A stretch of DNA of 64,000 nucleotides from Nematopogon swammerdamellus (GCA_946902875.1 OX336348.1:15401741-15465740), one strand, 5' to 3'. Shown: positions 41,670 to 53,152, counted from the stretch's first letter. Notes: generated by a model not told the origin, from the sequence alone. Program-made: numbers and translations.

Positions 41670-44574
41670 TCAACGGGTTTCTGCGGGAGAACAGGTAACG
41701 TCGTCGTTGAGTGGAAGAGGGCAGATTTTGGAGAAGGCTCGTCGCACCACTCCTCGCGCTGCCTTGATATCGGCAACCCTGGCAACACCCTCGCGCCCAG
41801 GGTACACCTGCACGATGCGCCCGAGGCTCCACCGTAGCGGAGGGAGGTCGTCGTCCTTGATGACGACCATGGTCCCTTCGATGAGTTGGCTAGTTGTCCT
41901 TCAATTTTTCAAGTTGACCTCCCACGCGCATAAGGCCGGAGGGGTCGATGAATGGATTTAGGCTGGCGATAGCGCCTTTTAAAACTTGATTTTTATTTTG
42001 CAAAATTTTCAACTCTAATGGAAATGACTCCACCTGCACGACCTTGAATAGGTGAACAGTTGCAGCATCCAGTTCTTGTACGGTAAGTGGACCGTTTTTT
42101 CTAATGTTTTCTTTTCTAGCGTTATGAATAAACCGCAGGACATAAGCTATTGAACGCTTAAGCCGTTGGAAGTTTGAGAACCGCGAGAACGGGAACACGT
42201 CTGGAGAAGCAAACGAGATCAAAAATTGAGTTAGTGGTCTCATTTCAGGTAAGTCTTCGTCGCACTCATCTGTCTGGAACTTGGGCCAAGCCGGTTCTTG
42301 GTGAGTGAGAAACTGTGGACCCGACCACCATAATGCTGAATGTTCAACGAGATTGGGACTAACCCCACGAGATAGCAGATCTGCAGGATTTTCTGCGGTG
42401 GGCACGTGACGTCATGTATGTTTATTGCAGAGTTCATGAATATCTGCAACTCGATTTTTAACGAATTGTTTGAGTTTGCTGGGGTTGGTTTTCAACCAGC
42501 CCAGAACTATATTAGAGTCAGTCCATAAAAAGCATCTTTAAATTTTTAACCGTAGTGAGCCGATAACCTTTGTCGTGAGTCGTGCACCTACAAACGCACC
42601 GCACAGCTCGAGGCGCGGAATTGTTGTTGGTTTTATTGGTGCGACCTTGCTCTTGGAGCACAACAGATGAACTTCGATGTGCTCTGAATTTATTACTTAT
42701 TATGAATTTATTATTTATTATACGTGCACGCACCGTATGCCTCCTGAGACGCATCACAAAATGTGTGTAGTTCAATGAGACTCGGGTCATCGCAAATGAC
42801 TCGTCTTGGAATCCGCACCTGCTCCAATTGTGGTAGATGTGATACGAATTTTATCCAAGCAGAACGAACCTCTTCTGGGAGAGGGTCGTTCCATGATAGT
42901 TTGTGAAGCCAAAGCTTCTGGAGGATGATTTTTGCCTGAATTATGGAAAGACTGAGAAGACCCAAAGGGTCGAAAATGTGCGCAATAGTCGACAATATGC
43001 TCCGTTTCGTAAATGTGGGTTGGTCATTCTGAACGTTTATGCTGATGTTCAGTTCGTCCATTGTGCTCGACCAGCCCAATCCGAGAGTCTTACATTGATT
43101 TTCTGCGCTCAGGTCTAGATTCAGGTTGTCCGTGTTAGGTGCAGACAGTAATCTGGGTTCATTCGAACGCCATTTTCTCAAAGTGAGACAACCTGACTCC
43201 AGCACCTGGGCAACCTTGCTGCGAATCAATGCAAGCTGCTCAATTGTGTCGGCTCCGGTGAGCATATCGTCGACATAAAAATCTTTGTGTATGATTTCAG
43301 ATATGATTCCGTCAGTACACTCTTCAGCTAACTGCTTCAGACATCGCACTGCTAAGAAGGGTGCCGATGCAGTTCCGTATGTAACTGTGTTTAGCTCATA
43401 GGTTTTTAATTTGTGTGAAGGATCCTCTCTCCAGAAGATTTGCTGCAGTCGTCTTTGGTCTTGATTTACAAGGACCTGTCGATACATCTTCTCAATGTCG
43501 GCCGAGATTACGAATTTGTGTTGCCTAAAACGAAGAAGTATCGACAGGAGTTCGTCTTGTATTGTCGGCCCCACCATCTGGATGTCATTGAAGGGCACTC
43601 CAGACGTAGTGGGCGCACTTGCATTGAAAACAGCTCGTAGCTTAGTGGTCGAGCTACCTTCACGCACAACGCCATGGTGCGGGAGATTTGTTGGTAGAAT
43701 CACTTTCTGTCATGTGACCCAACATTATGTATTCTTTCATGAAATCAACGTACATGGTTCTAAGTGCGGACTGACGCTGTAACCGTCTCTCTAATGACAA
43801 GAAACATTGTTTTGCACGCTCGAAGGAGCTACCGAGATCGTCCTCAGTGCCTTTCAGAGGGATCGTGACTGAGAACCTACCGTTGTCGGCGCGAGTCACG
43901 GTTTGAGTGAAGTGATTCTCACACGCTCTCTCCTCCGCTGAATACGCCGGCTTAGTGGCGTCCGACAGCTCCTCGATCTGCCAAAACTTGGCCAGCTGTT
44001 CCTGCACATCCATACTAATAGCAAATTGCAAGTAGTGTTAGTCTGCCTCAGCCCTGTTCCAATGACACCCGAAATCAACCAACCGAGCTGTGTGTTACGA
44101 AGGACCGGTCTGTTTCGTCCCAAATTGATCTGCTCCGAGCCGATAATATCCCAAAATACGTCCGCCCCGATGAGGATTTGGACCTCTGGCGGCAGATGGA
44201 ACGCGTTGTCGGCCAGATTCACATGAGGGATCTTTACATCGGCTCGGTTCACCGCAGCGCTCGGTACTGATGACGTAATGCTAGGTAGAACGAGACATGA
44301 GATGTTACAACTGTATGGAATCTGTAATGAATGTACGTTGAGATTGCATCTGTTTGTAGTGTAAAGTGTGCTGTTATTGATACCCGAAAAATCCTGCCAC
44401 CTTTACAGTAACCAGATCGAGTTCACTGCATAGCTTCGCTGTGATGAAGCATGAACTGCTACCTGAGTCTAACAGAACGCGGGCGACGTGCTCGACCTCA
44501 CGCCTGTCATACACTTTGACAAGTGCTGTAGATAGGAGTACCTGTGAATTTGATGTATGTGTTGATGCGGACAA
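41670..44574 (-). pseudogene. BEL-2 pol remnant lacking the integrase core
   Basis: From right to left: protease with ARVLLDSGSSSCFITAKL (44374-44574); linker VQILIGADVFWDIIG; reverse transcriptase (43703-42711) with LPHHGVVREGSSTTKLRAVF, ISADIEKMYRQ and KDFYVDDMLTGAD; RNase H with LHTFCDASQEAYGAC. Near 42690-42722 a short AT-rich insertion breaks the frame. RNase H then continues (IPRLELCGA, ADLLSRGVSP) to GLMRVGGQLEKLKDN. Next comes only the last domain (VVIKDDDLPPLRWSLGRIVQ), so the zinc and DDE parts of integrase are deleted at about 41890. The YVDD pair is preserved. Confidence 0.88.
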
Positions 44575-44589
44575 TGCGACAGAATCGAC

Positions 44590-44720
44590 CGGCTAAGACA
44601 CCGACTGGTCCTGATGGAGTAAAGTGTTGTGCTTGGCATGGCACTTCTTGCACGAACCTAGTTTGCATACATTGGCCATGTGACCAGGTCTGAGACAATT
44701 GAGACACAACTTATGCGACC
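44590..44720 (-). pseudogene. BEL-2 gag zinc knuckle
   Basis: In one frame the minus strand reads KLCLNCLRPGHMANVCKLG and CKKCHAKHNTLLHQ, a CCHC knuckle followed by a second Cys/His cluster, as is usual at the end of BEL/Pao gag. Confidence 0.75.
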
Positions 44721-44929
44721 TGACCTTGTCTGCTCTGCTGCTGCATGACAGCTGTAAGAACTGGTCTCACCTTTACACAATGGACACTCGAACTTGCTTC
44801 TGTCGTCGTCACTAGACCTTTAATGTTAAATGTCTTGCTGCATGAAGCTGAAGATTTGTTCAAATCCATTGTTTCGAGTAGGTCTGCTCGATCCTTAATG
44901 AATTTGCGAAATGTGTCGAGAGTTACCTT

Positions 44930-45212
44930 TTACTCCTTACCTTTCTGCTCCTCCCACTCGCGAGCTGTCCTGGCGTCTTGTTTGGAGGAGAGGATGTAAA
45001 GTAGAAGCGTGTCCCACGATTTTGTTGGTTCTCCTAGCGTGTCTAGAGCCCTTAAGTTTTTATTGAATGTGTCTAAGAGCTGCCTTAAATGACAATGAGA
45101 CTCCTTTTTAATAGTTTCGATATTGAACAACAATTTAATATGATTTTGGATTAATAGCCTGGGGTTATCGTATCGATCACGCAATAGGTTCCAGGCTATT
45201 AATCCAAAATCA
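44930..45212 (-). pseudogene. BEL-2 gag fragment with inverted duplication
   Basis: The frame has AWNLLRDRYDNPRLLIQNHI and LLDTFNKNLRALDTLGEPTK, the middle of a BEL/Pao gag. The sequence just upstream of AWNLL is a 25-base inverted copy of the segment coding RLLIQNHI (45137-45161 against 45188-45212), so the protein before AWNLL is not real gag. It then runs into an inverted LTR piece. Confidence 0.8.
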
Positions 45213-45386
45213 TATAAAAGCGAGGCGAGCGCAGCCAGCCAGCCGTCCCTCAGCCGCCAGCGCGGGCGCACGCTCTTTGTTTATTTACATCAATGTCACT
45301 CATTTACTTATCAGTCATTACACCACATATTGGGATGAAGTCTCCTTTCATTTTTATCATAAGATGAGAAACTCCAACCCACAACA
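45213..45386 (+). repeat. Inverted BEL-2 LTR piece
   Basis: This is the reverse complement of the first about 165 bases of the adjacent LTR (GCGGCTGACGGA-type, GCGCGGGCGCACGCTCTTTG, CAATGTCACTCATTTACTTA, AACTCCAACCCACAACA). It ends in the LTR terminus CACAACA, is followed by TC, and then by a primer-binding site in plus orientation. Confidence 0.85.
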
Positions 45387-45388
45387 TC

Positions 45389-45405
45389 TGGTCCTTCGAG
45401 CCGGA
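45389..45405 (+). other. Primer-binding site complementary to tRNA-Tyr
   Basis: TGGTCCTTCGAGCCGGA is the complement of a tRNA-Tyr 3' end (CCGGCTCGAAGGACCA). It belongs to the inverted LTR piece on its left, yet directly abuts the outward LTR at 45406. Confidence 0.75.
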
Positions 45406-45652
45406 TGTTGTGGGTTGGAGTTTCTCATCTTGTGATTAAAATGAAAGTAGACTTCTTCCCAATATGTGGTGTAATGACTGATAAGTAAATGAGTGACGTT
45501 GATGTAAATTAACAAAGAGCGTGCGCCCGCGCTGGCGGCTGATGGACGGGTGGCTGGCTGCGCTCGCCTCGCGGCGACGCCGCGCGGTGGCGCGGCGTGA
45601 GGTGTGGGGCGGGGGGCAGCCCCTCCCCGCTGCTGCACTGATGGCTCTAACA
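45406..45652 (-). repeat. BEL-2 5' LTR
   Basis: It is a direct repeat of 41394-41641 and is bounded by TG..CA on either strand. Confidence 0.88.
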
Positions 45653-45816
45653 CTGGTTTTATACCGAATTATTGGTATTATTCAGTCGGCAACTTATTGT
45701 ATTTAAACCGATTTACATCTCTGTTGTAAAGAATAATACACCAGTATTAGGCTTTATTCAGCTTAAATAATGACATTGACATTTCATGTTATTTTCTATG
45801 AATTATGGTTATCACA
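45653..45816 (-). repeat. Gypsy-A LTR, part right of BEL-2
   Basis: On the minus strand it begins TGTGATAACCATAATTC directly after a purine-rich CTCAGGGAGAA and the end of the pol frame. It contains AATAAA (GAATAAAGCC) and continues to the BEL-2 insertion point. The partner piece lies at 41374-41393. Confidence 0.6.
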
Positions 45817-46272
45817 TTCTCCCTGAGTGGAGAAGCAAACGTAGTCATCGAGAAACATGGGGGCTTTAGTTAGTCTCTCGGATCGTCGTGGTGCATCAGA
45901 AGTGGGGCTTGTCTGAGGTGGTTGTGTTAACGACTCTTGTGGTTCCACTATAGATTTTTCAGTCTGTTCCTCCGTCAGATCTCGTTGTTCGTTACGTTGA
46001 TTGTTGTCAGGCGTTCGTGTTGTCGTTATAATATCTTCATCACACCATCCCTGTATACTGCCTCTCGGAGCCAACTGTCTATTAGACACGGTCGTTTCTT
46101 TATCATTTGTTAAGCGAACAAAGGAATAGGGTTAGATTCTAGAAGTTCTACTTCTTCTACCAGTGGTTGATATTTGCTTGTACGATCGTTCCGCTTCATG
46201 AAAACCGTTCCAGGAGATAGAAGCCAAGTTTGAACTGATTGTCCGTTAGGTGACCGTCTAGTGTGATGAAAC
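45817..46272 (-). pseudogene. Gypsy-A integrase C-terminus, part left of gypsy-B
   Basis: On the minus strand the frame continues the integrase from 56970: SPNGQSVQTWLLSPGTVF, MKRNDRTSKYQPLVEEVELL, QLAPRG and RRSERLTKAPMFLDDYVC before its stop near 45796-45816. This is the usual end of gypsy pol (GPY/F-like tail, then a RRSERxxKxPxxLxDYV segment). The other part lies at 56970-57700, and the gap is the inserted gypsy-B. Confidence 0.8.
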
Positions 46273-46506
46273 TGTACCGTTGCCTTTGTCCTATGTATGT
46301 GGGACTTAGGGTAGGTGACAATAATAAAATGCTGCGATACGTCTAGTCCGTGTTTTCACTAAAAAGAGACTAACTGCTTGGGCGGCGGCGGGCCGATGCG
46401 AGCGCGGACGCACGCCGCACCAGAGGGGCGCGGGGGTGCGGCAACCGCGTCGCGTCGGACCGCTAGCCATCGAAATAATACATGTGTATGTGTCGTATCC
46501 GGCACA
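46273..46506 (-). repeat. Gypsy-B 3' LTR
   Basis: On the plus strand it runs from TGTACCGTTGCC to CGTATCCGGCACA. A polypurine tract (AGGGGAGGAATGA on the minus strand) adjoins at 46507-46519. It differs from the other LTR at about seven positions, or 3 percent. Confidence 0.9.
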
Positions 46507-46644
46507 TCATTCCTCCCCTATGGGAAACATTTTCTGACTCCATGATGCAAAAATAATTTTTACTCTAGTCTACAAAAGAAGGAACAAAATAAAACGCCTG
46601 TAATATACAACACTACACATTAATAAATGAAAACACAAATCGAT

Positions 46645-47413
46645 AACAAAGATACATGAACATGATGGTAAAACAAAAGTATCATAATCGAGGAACAAAA
46701 GCTCTAGATGGACAGAGCTCGGCTTTCAACCTCTCAATAATTGCCGTCGTAAAAACGGATAGTTGGTTTTCTTACTCTTTCGAATTTGACAATAGTAGAC
46801 TGTAAATCAGGGAATGTACCCTCTTCAAAACATTGATTTATAACGGTAATTAATGGATTTATAATACTATAACTTAGTGACTTCATTAGTTTAGGTGAAA
46901 TATTCCACAGGTCTTGGGAATTTTTGGTCTTAAGATCTCTAATGATTTTTTTTATTTCACAATGTGAGACTGGTTTGAAAGTGATTGTTTTAATATTTCG
47001 TGGAGTGTAACTTACTAGATATTGTGATGCAGCTTCAGAACTAGCTTTAATATTTTTCGTTGTTTCCTGAGCAATAGTAGAAAAATATTTATTAAAGTAA
47101 TTTGCAACACTTGAGCTATCATTTATAATGTCGTCTCCTATTTTTAATTCTATATTGGTATCATTATTTTTAGGAGACTTGCCTGTTTCGTCTTTGATTA
47201 TAGTCCAGGCCATTTTTATTTTGTTGTCGGATTTTAATAATTTCTCTTTTAAAAACAAAGATACATGAACATGATGGTAAAACAAAAGTATCATAATCGA
47301 GGAACAAAAGCTCTAGATGGACAGAGCTCGGCTTTCAACCTCTCAATAATTGCCGTCGTAAAAACGGATAGTTGGTTTTCTTACTCTTTCGAATTTGACA
47401 ATAGTAGACTGTA
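46645..47413 (-). repeat. 160-bp direct duplication flanking a 450-bp LINE-B fragment
   Basis: 46645-46804 and 47254-47413 are identical by eye (GATACATGAACATGATGGTA, CGAGGAACAAAAGCTCTAGA, GACAATAGTAGACTGTA). Between them, 46808-47258 matches LINE-B 51607-52058 with about three mismatches in 450. The fragment is internal to the LINE ORF2 (FLKEKLLKSDNKIKMAWTII to CFEEGTFP) and has no poly(A) or LINE 3' end. The right junction shares AACAA with the LINE sequence. Confidence 0.88.
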
Positions 47414-47672
47414 TGTATACATATATTGTTAATTACACAAACAGTGAACTCAAAAAATATCATTCGGAATTTCGGTGACTGTACATAGTTATAATGTTGG
47501 TGCGTTTGAAAGGCACCAAAGAATGCTTACGAATTAACATTACTACTAGAGACCTGTTAATTAAACGAACACTTATATTTACTTACACCTAATTATAATG
47601 TACGCTATTACTATCTACGATGATTACACGAGAAATACATTAATAGCAACCAGGATGGTTGCCTGAATTGAA
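47414..47672. other. Gypsy-B sequence between integrase end and duplication
   Basis: AT-rich non-coding sequence of gypsy-B. No separate feature is visible. Confidence 0.5.
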
Positions 47673-49136
47673 CTAATAGCTTGATAGAATGAGCACGTAT
47701 TGGCTGAACCTTTTATTGGGATGTGCTGCGATGCATGTTCCTGCGTGGAGCAAGGAGTGTGTTGCACGCGACCGATCGAAGAGGACTGACGGCAACTCTT
47801 CCACCCAGTTTATCGTATTTCCACGCGCCATTAGAGCTGCCTTCATCGACCGGTGAAAATTTTCAATCAAACCGTTCGAGATCGGATGGTACGAGGTCGT
47901 CCTGATCTTTTTAATTCCCATGTGCTTCGCTAGGTTTTGAAACAGCTCCGACTCAAAGTTTCGGCCTTTGTCGGTTGTGATGCGGAGTGGACAGCCGTAA
48001 CGAACGATCCAATGCTCGTACACGACTCTCGCGACCGTTTCAGCAGACATGTCGTTAACTGGAACTGCTTCAGGCCAATTGGTATTACGATCCTCCATCG
48101 TCACTGCGTACCTGAATCCTTTAGATGGCAACAATGGCCCGACAAGACCCACGTGGATGTGCTGAAATCGCTCGCACTGGTCAAACTTCCCGAGTGGTGC
48201 CCTTGTGTGTCGCGATATTTTCGACTTCTGGCATGGGATGCAAGATTTTGACCAACTATTAACGTCTTTCAACATGCTGGGCCAAAAATATTTCTCTTGG
48301 ACCAGATTTCGCGTTCCTCTCACACCGGGATGAGCTATGCCATGAATGGCCATGAATGCTTGATGGCGAAAGTCCTTGGTGAGGTATAGTCTTGCCTTGC
48401 CGCCGGTTGTGTCACAATAGACATTCAAATTGATAGCAGGAACGTGGACTACCCGAAGAGTTGAGTTTTCTCGTGAAAGAAGTTCCTTCAACTCTCCGTC
48501 TGATTGTTGTGCCTGTGCCAGCTTCTCATAGTCTATTGCGCTGGGGCAATATATCTCTTCGATTCTCGATAAAAAATCGAAGACTGGGTTATCTTCACCA
48601 GACACGTGCACGATAGATGATACAAATTGCGAAATGTAATCTAATTGACGGATTCTTCTCGGCGTGTCGTTGGTGGTCGCATTCTTTTTGAAAGCGAACG
48701 TCAAAGGTTTAAGATCGCAGTATACTTTGACATTCGAGCCCTCGATAAACCTTCGGAAGTGTTTCATCGCTAAGTAAATACCTAGCAGCTCTCTATCATA
48801 GGTAGAGTATTTTCTCTGTGTCTCATTAAGCGTCTTACTGAAAAAACCTAACGGCTCTTGTCCCTTTTCTGTGCGCTGGCTTAGCACTGCTCCTACGCTT
48901 ACGTCGCTGGCGTCGGTCATTATAGAGATCTCGGCGTCCACGGCGGGGTGTGCGAGCATGCACGCACTCTTAATGCTTTCCTTGCATTTCTCAAATGCGG
49001 CAATCGCGTCCGGTGTCCATTCGATGATTGTCTTGTCACGTTTTTTTGCGCCCACTAAATATTTGTTAGTACAGCTTGGTGTGTCGCCGCATCTGGTGTA
49101 CTCTCTCTGTAGAAGTTTATTGCCCCTAGAAAGCAT
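47673..49136 (-). pseudogene. Gypsy-B RNase H and integrase
   Basis: One open frame of 487 codons has RNase H (SIMTDASDVSVGAVLSQ, KYSTYDRELLGIYLAMKHF, VYCDLKPLTFAF). The integrase zinc domain follows (HGIAHPGVRGTRNLVQEKY, SCIPCQKSK). The integrase core has FQHIHVGLVGPLLPSKG, where the first catalytic Asp is replaced (normally HVDLVGP), then RITTDKGRNFES (second Asp present) and NGLIENFHRSMKAAL (Glu present). The end after LPSVLFDRS is out of frame with the expected LGLRT segment, so the C-terminal domain is lost. Confidence 0.9.
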
Positions 49137-49239
49137 CTCAGCTCGTGAATAGTGACCGGATTTTTGTAGTTGGCGATGGCTTCGACCTTTTCAGGTAGCG
49201 GGCGAATTCCCTCGGGTGACACCAAATAGCCGAGATATG

Positions 49240-49557
49240 TTATAAACGGCTTGTTAAATTCTGATTTTTCGTATTGATGGTAATTCCGTGAGCATCGAGT
49301 CGTTGTAGCACGTTTCGAAGAAGTTTGTTGTGCGATTCTTGGTCTTCGGATGCGATCAGAATGTCATCTACATACGAAAATACACAATCTAGACCTTGCA
49401 GCACTGCGTTGAGAAATCGGCAAAACGTCATTCCGGCGTTACGGAGTCCAAAACATGTGCGTGTACACTCGTACTCGTACTCGTACAGGCCGAATGGCGT
49501 TCTTATAGCGGTCTTCGGCATGTCTTGTTCGCGAACTGGAATTTGGTGGTAAGCATT
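49240..49557 (-). pseudogene. Gypsy-B reverse transcriptase, C-terminal part
   Basis: AYHQIPVREQDMPKTAIRTP is followed by FGLRNAGMTFCRFLNAVLQG and CVFSYVDDILIASED (YVDD present). A slipped triplet run (GTACTC repeats) has expanded YEYEYE before the FGLRN block. The frame joins the N-terminal part at 53965 across LINE-B (KIDL to AYHQ). Confidence 0.88.
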
Positions 49558-50223
49558 GTTGTATTGTATTGTATTGTTTATTGATCATTCTTATGGCAGT
49601 TAGACTGCGCTCGAACTTGTCACAATTTGTTCTATCCGGTTCGATTACACCCACGAAGAAGAACCGACAAGAAACTTCGCAGGGTATTTTTTTAAACATA
49701 TTTTTACAAGTATTTAGTGACTAGCCACATAATAACACCCCCCATAGTCCATCTAAAACACAGCTTGAGAGCAAGATTAACAATTTTGCTGAGAGTTCTG
49801 ACTACAAAGACTTATTAATTAAGTCAATCAGGTGTAAAGAGCCTTTGTCAGGTGTAAAGAACTTTGATACGTAATTTGTATCAACATAATTATGTTAGTG
49901 TATTAAACTACAATGTAGTATAATTGTATTGTCAAAAATAAAAAAATAAAATATATGAATATTTAAGATACTTGAAGTATCAAGTTGTCAATGGGTCAAT
50001 AAAGTTGAGGTACTAATGGTACCTAGTCAAGAGTTAATATTGTTTGTAAAAAATACAATTGTCAAAAACAAAAAATCTAAATATATATGTAGGTATATAT
50101 TTATGTTTATATATAATAAAATATTATCATACTTGAAGTATCAAGTTGTCAATATGGGTTAATATAATTATTGAGGTACAAATGGTACCTAGTCAAGTAT
50201 TAACTAATTATGCAGTCAGAATC

Positions 50224-52203
50224 TCAAGATATGAATTTATCAGCTAAGGCCTCCTTTACAGTGTAGTAGGCTTTCTTTGCAAGGGTAGATTTTAAGTGTT
50301 TCTTAAACAAAGTATCATTAAGATTTTTTACCTCTTCGGGTATTTTATTATATAATCTAATACTATTACAAACAAAACTTTTCGACATTTTAGATGATCT
50401 GTGCTTCGTAATTTGAATATTATTTTTACTCCTAGTGTCATGCTGGTGAATATCGGAATGGAGAGTAGCGTTTTGCATATACTTTCTAGCATAGCAGATA
50501 TTTTTAATAAATATAAACACTGGGTAGTGTCATGATTCCTACTTTATGAAATACATTTCTACAAGAGTCCCTGGCTTTCATACTGAGTACACAACGCAAT
50601 GTTCTTTTTTGAAGAACAAATATTCTGCTAGATTCCGCTGCATTTCCCCCAAATAATAGTCCGTAAGACATAAGACTATCGAAGTAAGCATAATAGACAG
50701 TTTTAGCAGCTTGCATACCACATAGTTCTTTGATTTTTTTAATGGCATAACAAGCTGCACTTAGCTTACCAGCAAGCGCATCTATGTGAGGTTTCCAAGT
50801 TAAGGTGCGGTCAAATATTACACCTAAAAAGGTTATTTCTTTGGATATGTTCAATGTGAGTTCTTCTGCAGTTTTGGCAATTTCTTGGTTAACAATACGT
50901 CTGTGAGTTCCAAGTGCAAAGTGCATAACATTTGTTTTATTCACATTAAGCAAAAGGTTATTAGAGTCAAACCACATCTTTAATGATTGTATTACATCTA
51001 TAAAGGACTCACGTAATTCAGTAACGTTTTTGTTTTTCAAAACTACTGATATATCATCGGCAAACATTATTAGCTTAATATCATCTTTAATGCAAGTAGA
51101 TATATCATTAACATAAATTAGAAAGAGTAATGGTCCCAGTATGGAGCCTTGAGGAACTCCCATAGAAATCGATTCTACTTCTGACTTATTGCCATTAACA
51201 TCACAAACCTGCTTTCTGTTACTTAAATATGATTTACAAAGGCGCAACTCTTTATCCCTCACACCATAATGTTCCAATTTCATTAAGATTATATCATGAC
51301 TAACACAGTCAAACGCCTTAGACAGGTCACAGAAAATGCCGTATGTGTGATTAGAATTATCTAATGATTCAATTACAGCTTTTATCATTGATGCAGTGGC
51401 ATCTCCCGTTGACCTGCCCTTGCGGAATCCAAATTGTTTATAGTTTAGTATGTTATTTTCATTAAAAAATTAATTAGCCTTTTTTCTATAGCCTTCTCAA
51501 ATACTTTACTAAAAACAGGAAGCAAAGACACGGGACGATAGTTTCCAATAGTATTATGACATCCTTTTTTACACAACGGTACTAACCTAGCTATTTTAAG
51601 TAAAGCAGGGAATGTACCCTCTTCAAAACATTGATTTATAACGGTAATTAATGGATTTATAATACTATAACTTAGTGACTTCATTAGTTTAGGTGAAATA
51701 ATCCACAGGTCTTGGGTATTTTTGGTCTTAAGATCTCTAATAATTTTTTTTATTTCACAATGTGAGACTGGTTTGAAAGTGATTGTTTTAATATTTCGTG
51801 GAGTGTAACTTACTAGATATTGTGATGCAGCTTCAGAACTAGCTTTAATATTTTTCGTTGTTTCCTGAGCAATAGTAGAAAAATATTTATTAAAGTAATT
51901 TGCAACACTTGAGCTATCATTTATAATGTCGTCTCCTATTTTTAATTCTATATTGGTATCATTATTTTTAGGAGACTTGCCTGTTTCGTCTTTGATTATA
52001 GTCCAGGCCATTTTTATTTTGTTGTCGGATTTTAATAATTTCTCTTTTAAAAACAATTGTTTGGCTTTTATTGTAACTTGTTTAAAAATTTTACTGTATA
52101 AAGATACATATGCTCTAAGAGTCGAATTTTTATTTTGTTTTAACAAATCATATAAAAAAAAAATGATTTTTCTTTGGCTCGTATAATGCTTGCTGTGGCC
52201 CAC
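50224..52203 (-). pseudogene. LINE-B ORF2, reverse transcriptase region
   Basis: Three overlapping frames make one RT. 52203-51445 has the linker and fingers (GNYRPVSLLPVFSKVFEKAI). 51388-50504 has YGIFCDLSKAFDCVSHDII (motif A), SMGVPQGSILGPLLFLIYVN (motif B), LIMFADDISVVLKN (motif C) and KEITFLGVIFDRTLTWKPHI. 50520-50224 has the C-terminal tail with HDTRSKNNIQI and SIRLYNKIPEEVKNLN. Frame changes occur near 51440 (A run in the ENN segment) and 50515. All catalytic residues are present. Confidence 0.88.
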
Positions 52204-53108
52204 TGTGCGAATTGGTTTCTTTTACTTACACGTTTAGATTTCATGGGCATGTGAATATTTAAATATCTAACAAAAGTATTGAAAAAACATTTAAAGTCAA
52301 TTGTATTTTCATAATTTCCGAATTCTATAGCTAGATCTGTATTTAATGCATTTATGGTGTCACTATTTACTATTCTGCTTAATTTATTTACAGATTTATT
52401 AATAAGTTTAGATTCCCATTTAATTGAGATTAATTGAGCATAATGATCAGAGTGGACACCGTGAAATACATTAGATTGTAGGGTTTCTGCATCAGTGAAA
52501 ATATTATCTATGCATGATGCGCATGCATCAGTTACTCTAGTATATTCGTATATAGTTTCTTTAAGTAAAAAACTATCCATTAAGTCTGATAATTCGTGTT
52601 TTTCTTGTTTATTTAAAGGAATCCGAACATTGAAGTCACCGCATATTATTATTGATTTGTTGTTATTACTACTAATTTTATACAAGACTTCTTCTAATTT
52701 AACCGAGAACGACAATACACTCATTGATGGCGACCTATACACAGAAAGTACCATAAAAGATTCCATCTCAATACAGCTAACTTCGAATTCTCTCTCAACT
52801 GACATCTTAACAATATCTGGTCTATTCTTTGCTCTCAAGCTGTTTCGGACAAAAATTAGTGTCCCGCCTCTAATAAAATTTTTCCTATGATAGCTACTTA
52901 ATACTGTATAATGTGGCACTTGTTGGGTGAGTAATTCACAAGAGTCTGTCCAAGATTCTGAAACACAAAATATATCAACATTGTTGTCTTTTAGAAATAA
53001 CTCTAATAACTGGCCTTTTCCTCGTAGGCCTAGAACATTTTGATGCCCAATTGTTAACTTATTATTTTGATTTTTATTATTCTTATTACAGATTTTACTT
53101 TTATTCAT
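52140..53108 (-). pseudogene. LINE-B ORF2, APE endonuclease region
   Basis: The 322-codon frame starts near the ORF2 beginning. It has LTIGHQNVLGLRGK, VDIFCVSESWTDS, IICGDFNVRIPLN and VHSDHYAQLISI, the standard Asn, Glu, Asp-Asn and Asp-His endonuclease motifs. A run of ten A residues at 52152-52161 (minus strand T/A context) shifts the frame into the RT part. Otherwise it is complete. Confidence 0.88.
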
Positions 53109-53152
53109 TTTTACAGTACTGTGTGCAAATTTTTGTGAATAACAAACATTTT

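Larger units (their letters stand above)
41394..45652 (-). mobile_element. BEL-2: BEL/Pao deletion derivative
   Basis: The LTRs 41394-41641 and 45406-45652 (about 97 percent alike) are flanked by CTGGT at 41389-41393 and 45653-45657. Gag, zinc knuckle, protease, RT and part of RNase H are recognisable. The integrase catalytic core is missing, and the N-terminal half of gag is replaced by an inverted LTR piece. It sits inside the LTR of gypsy-A. Frame breaks in every domain make it non-autonomous. Confidence 0.88.
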
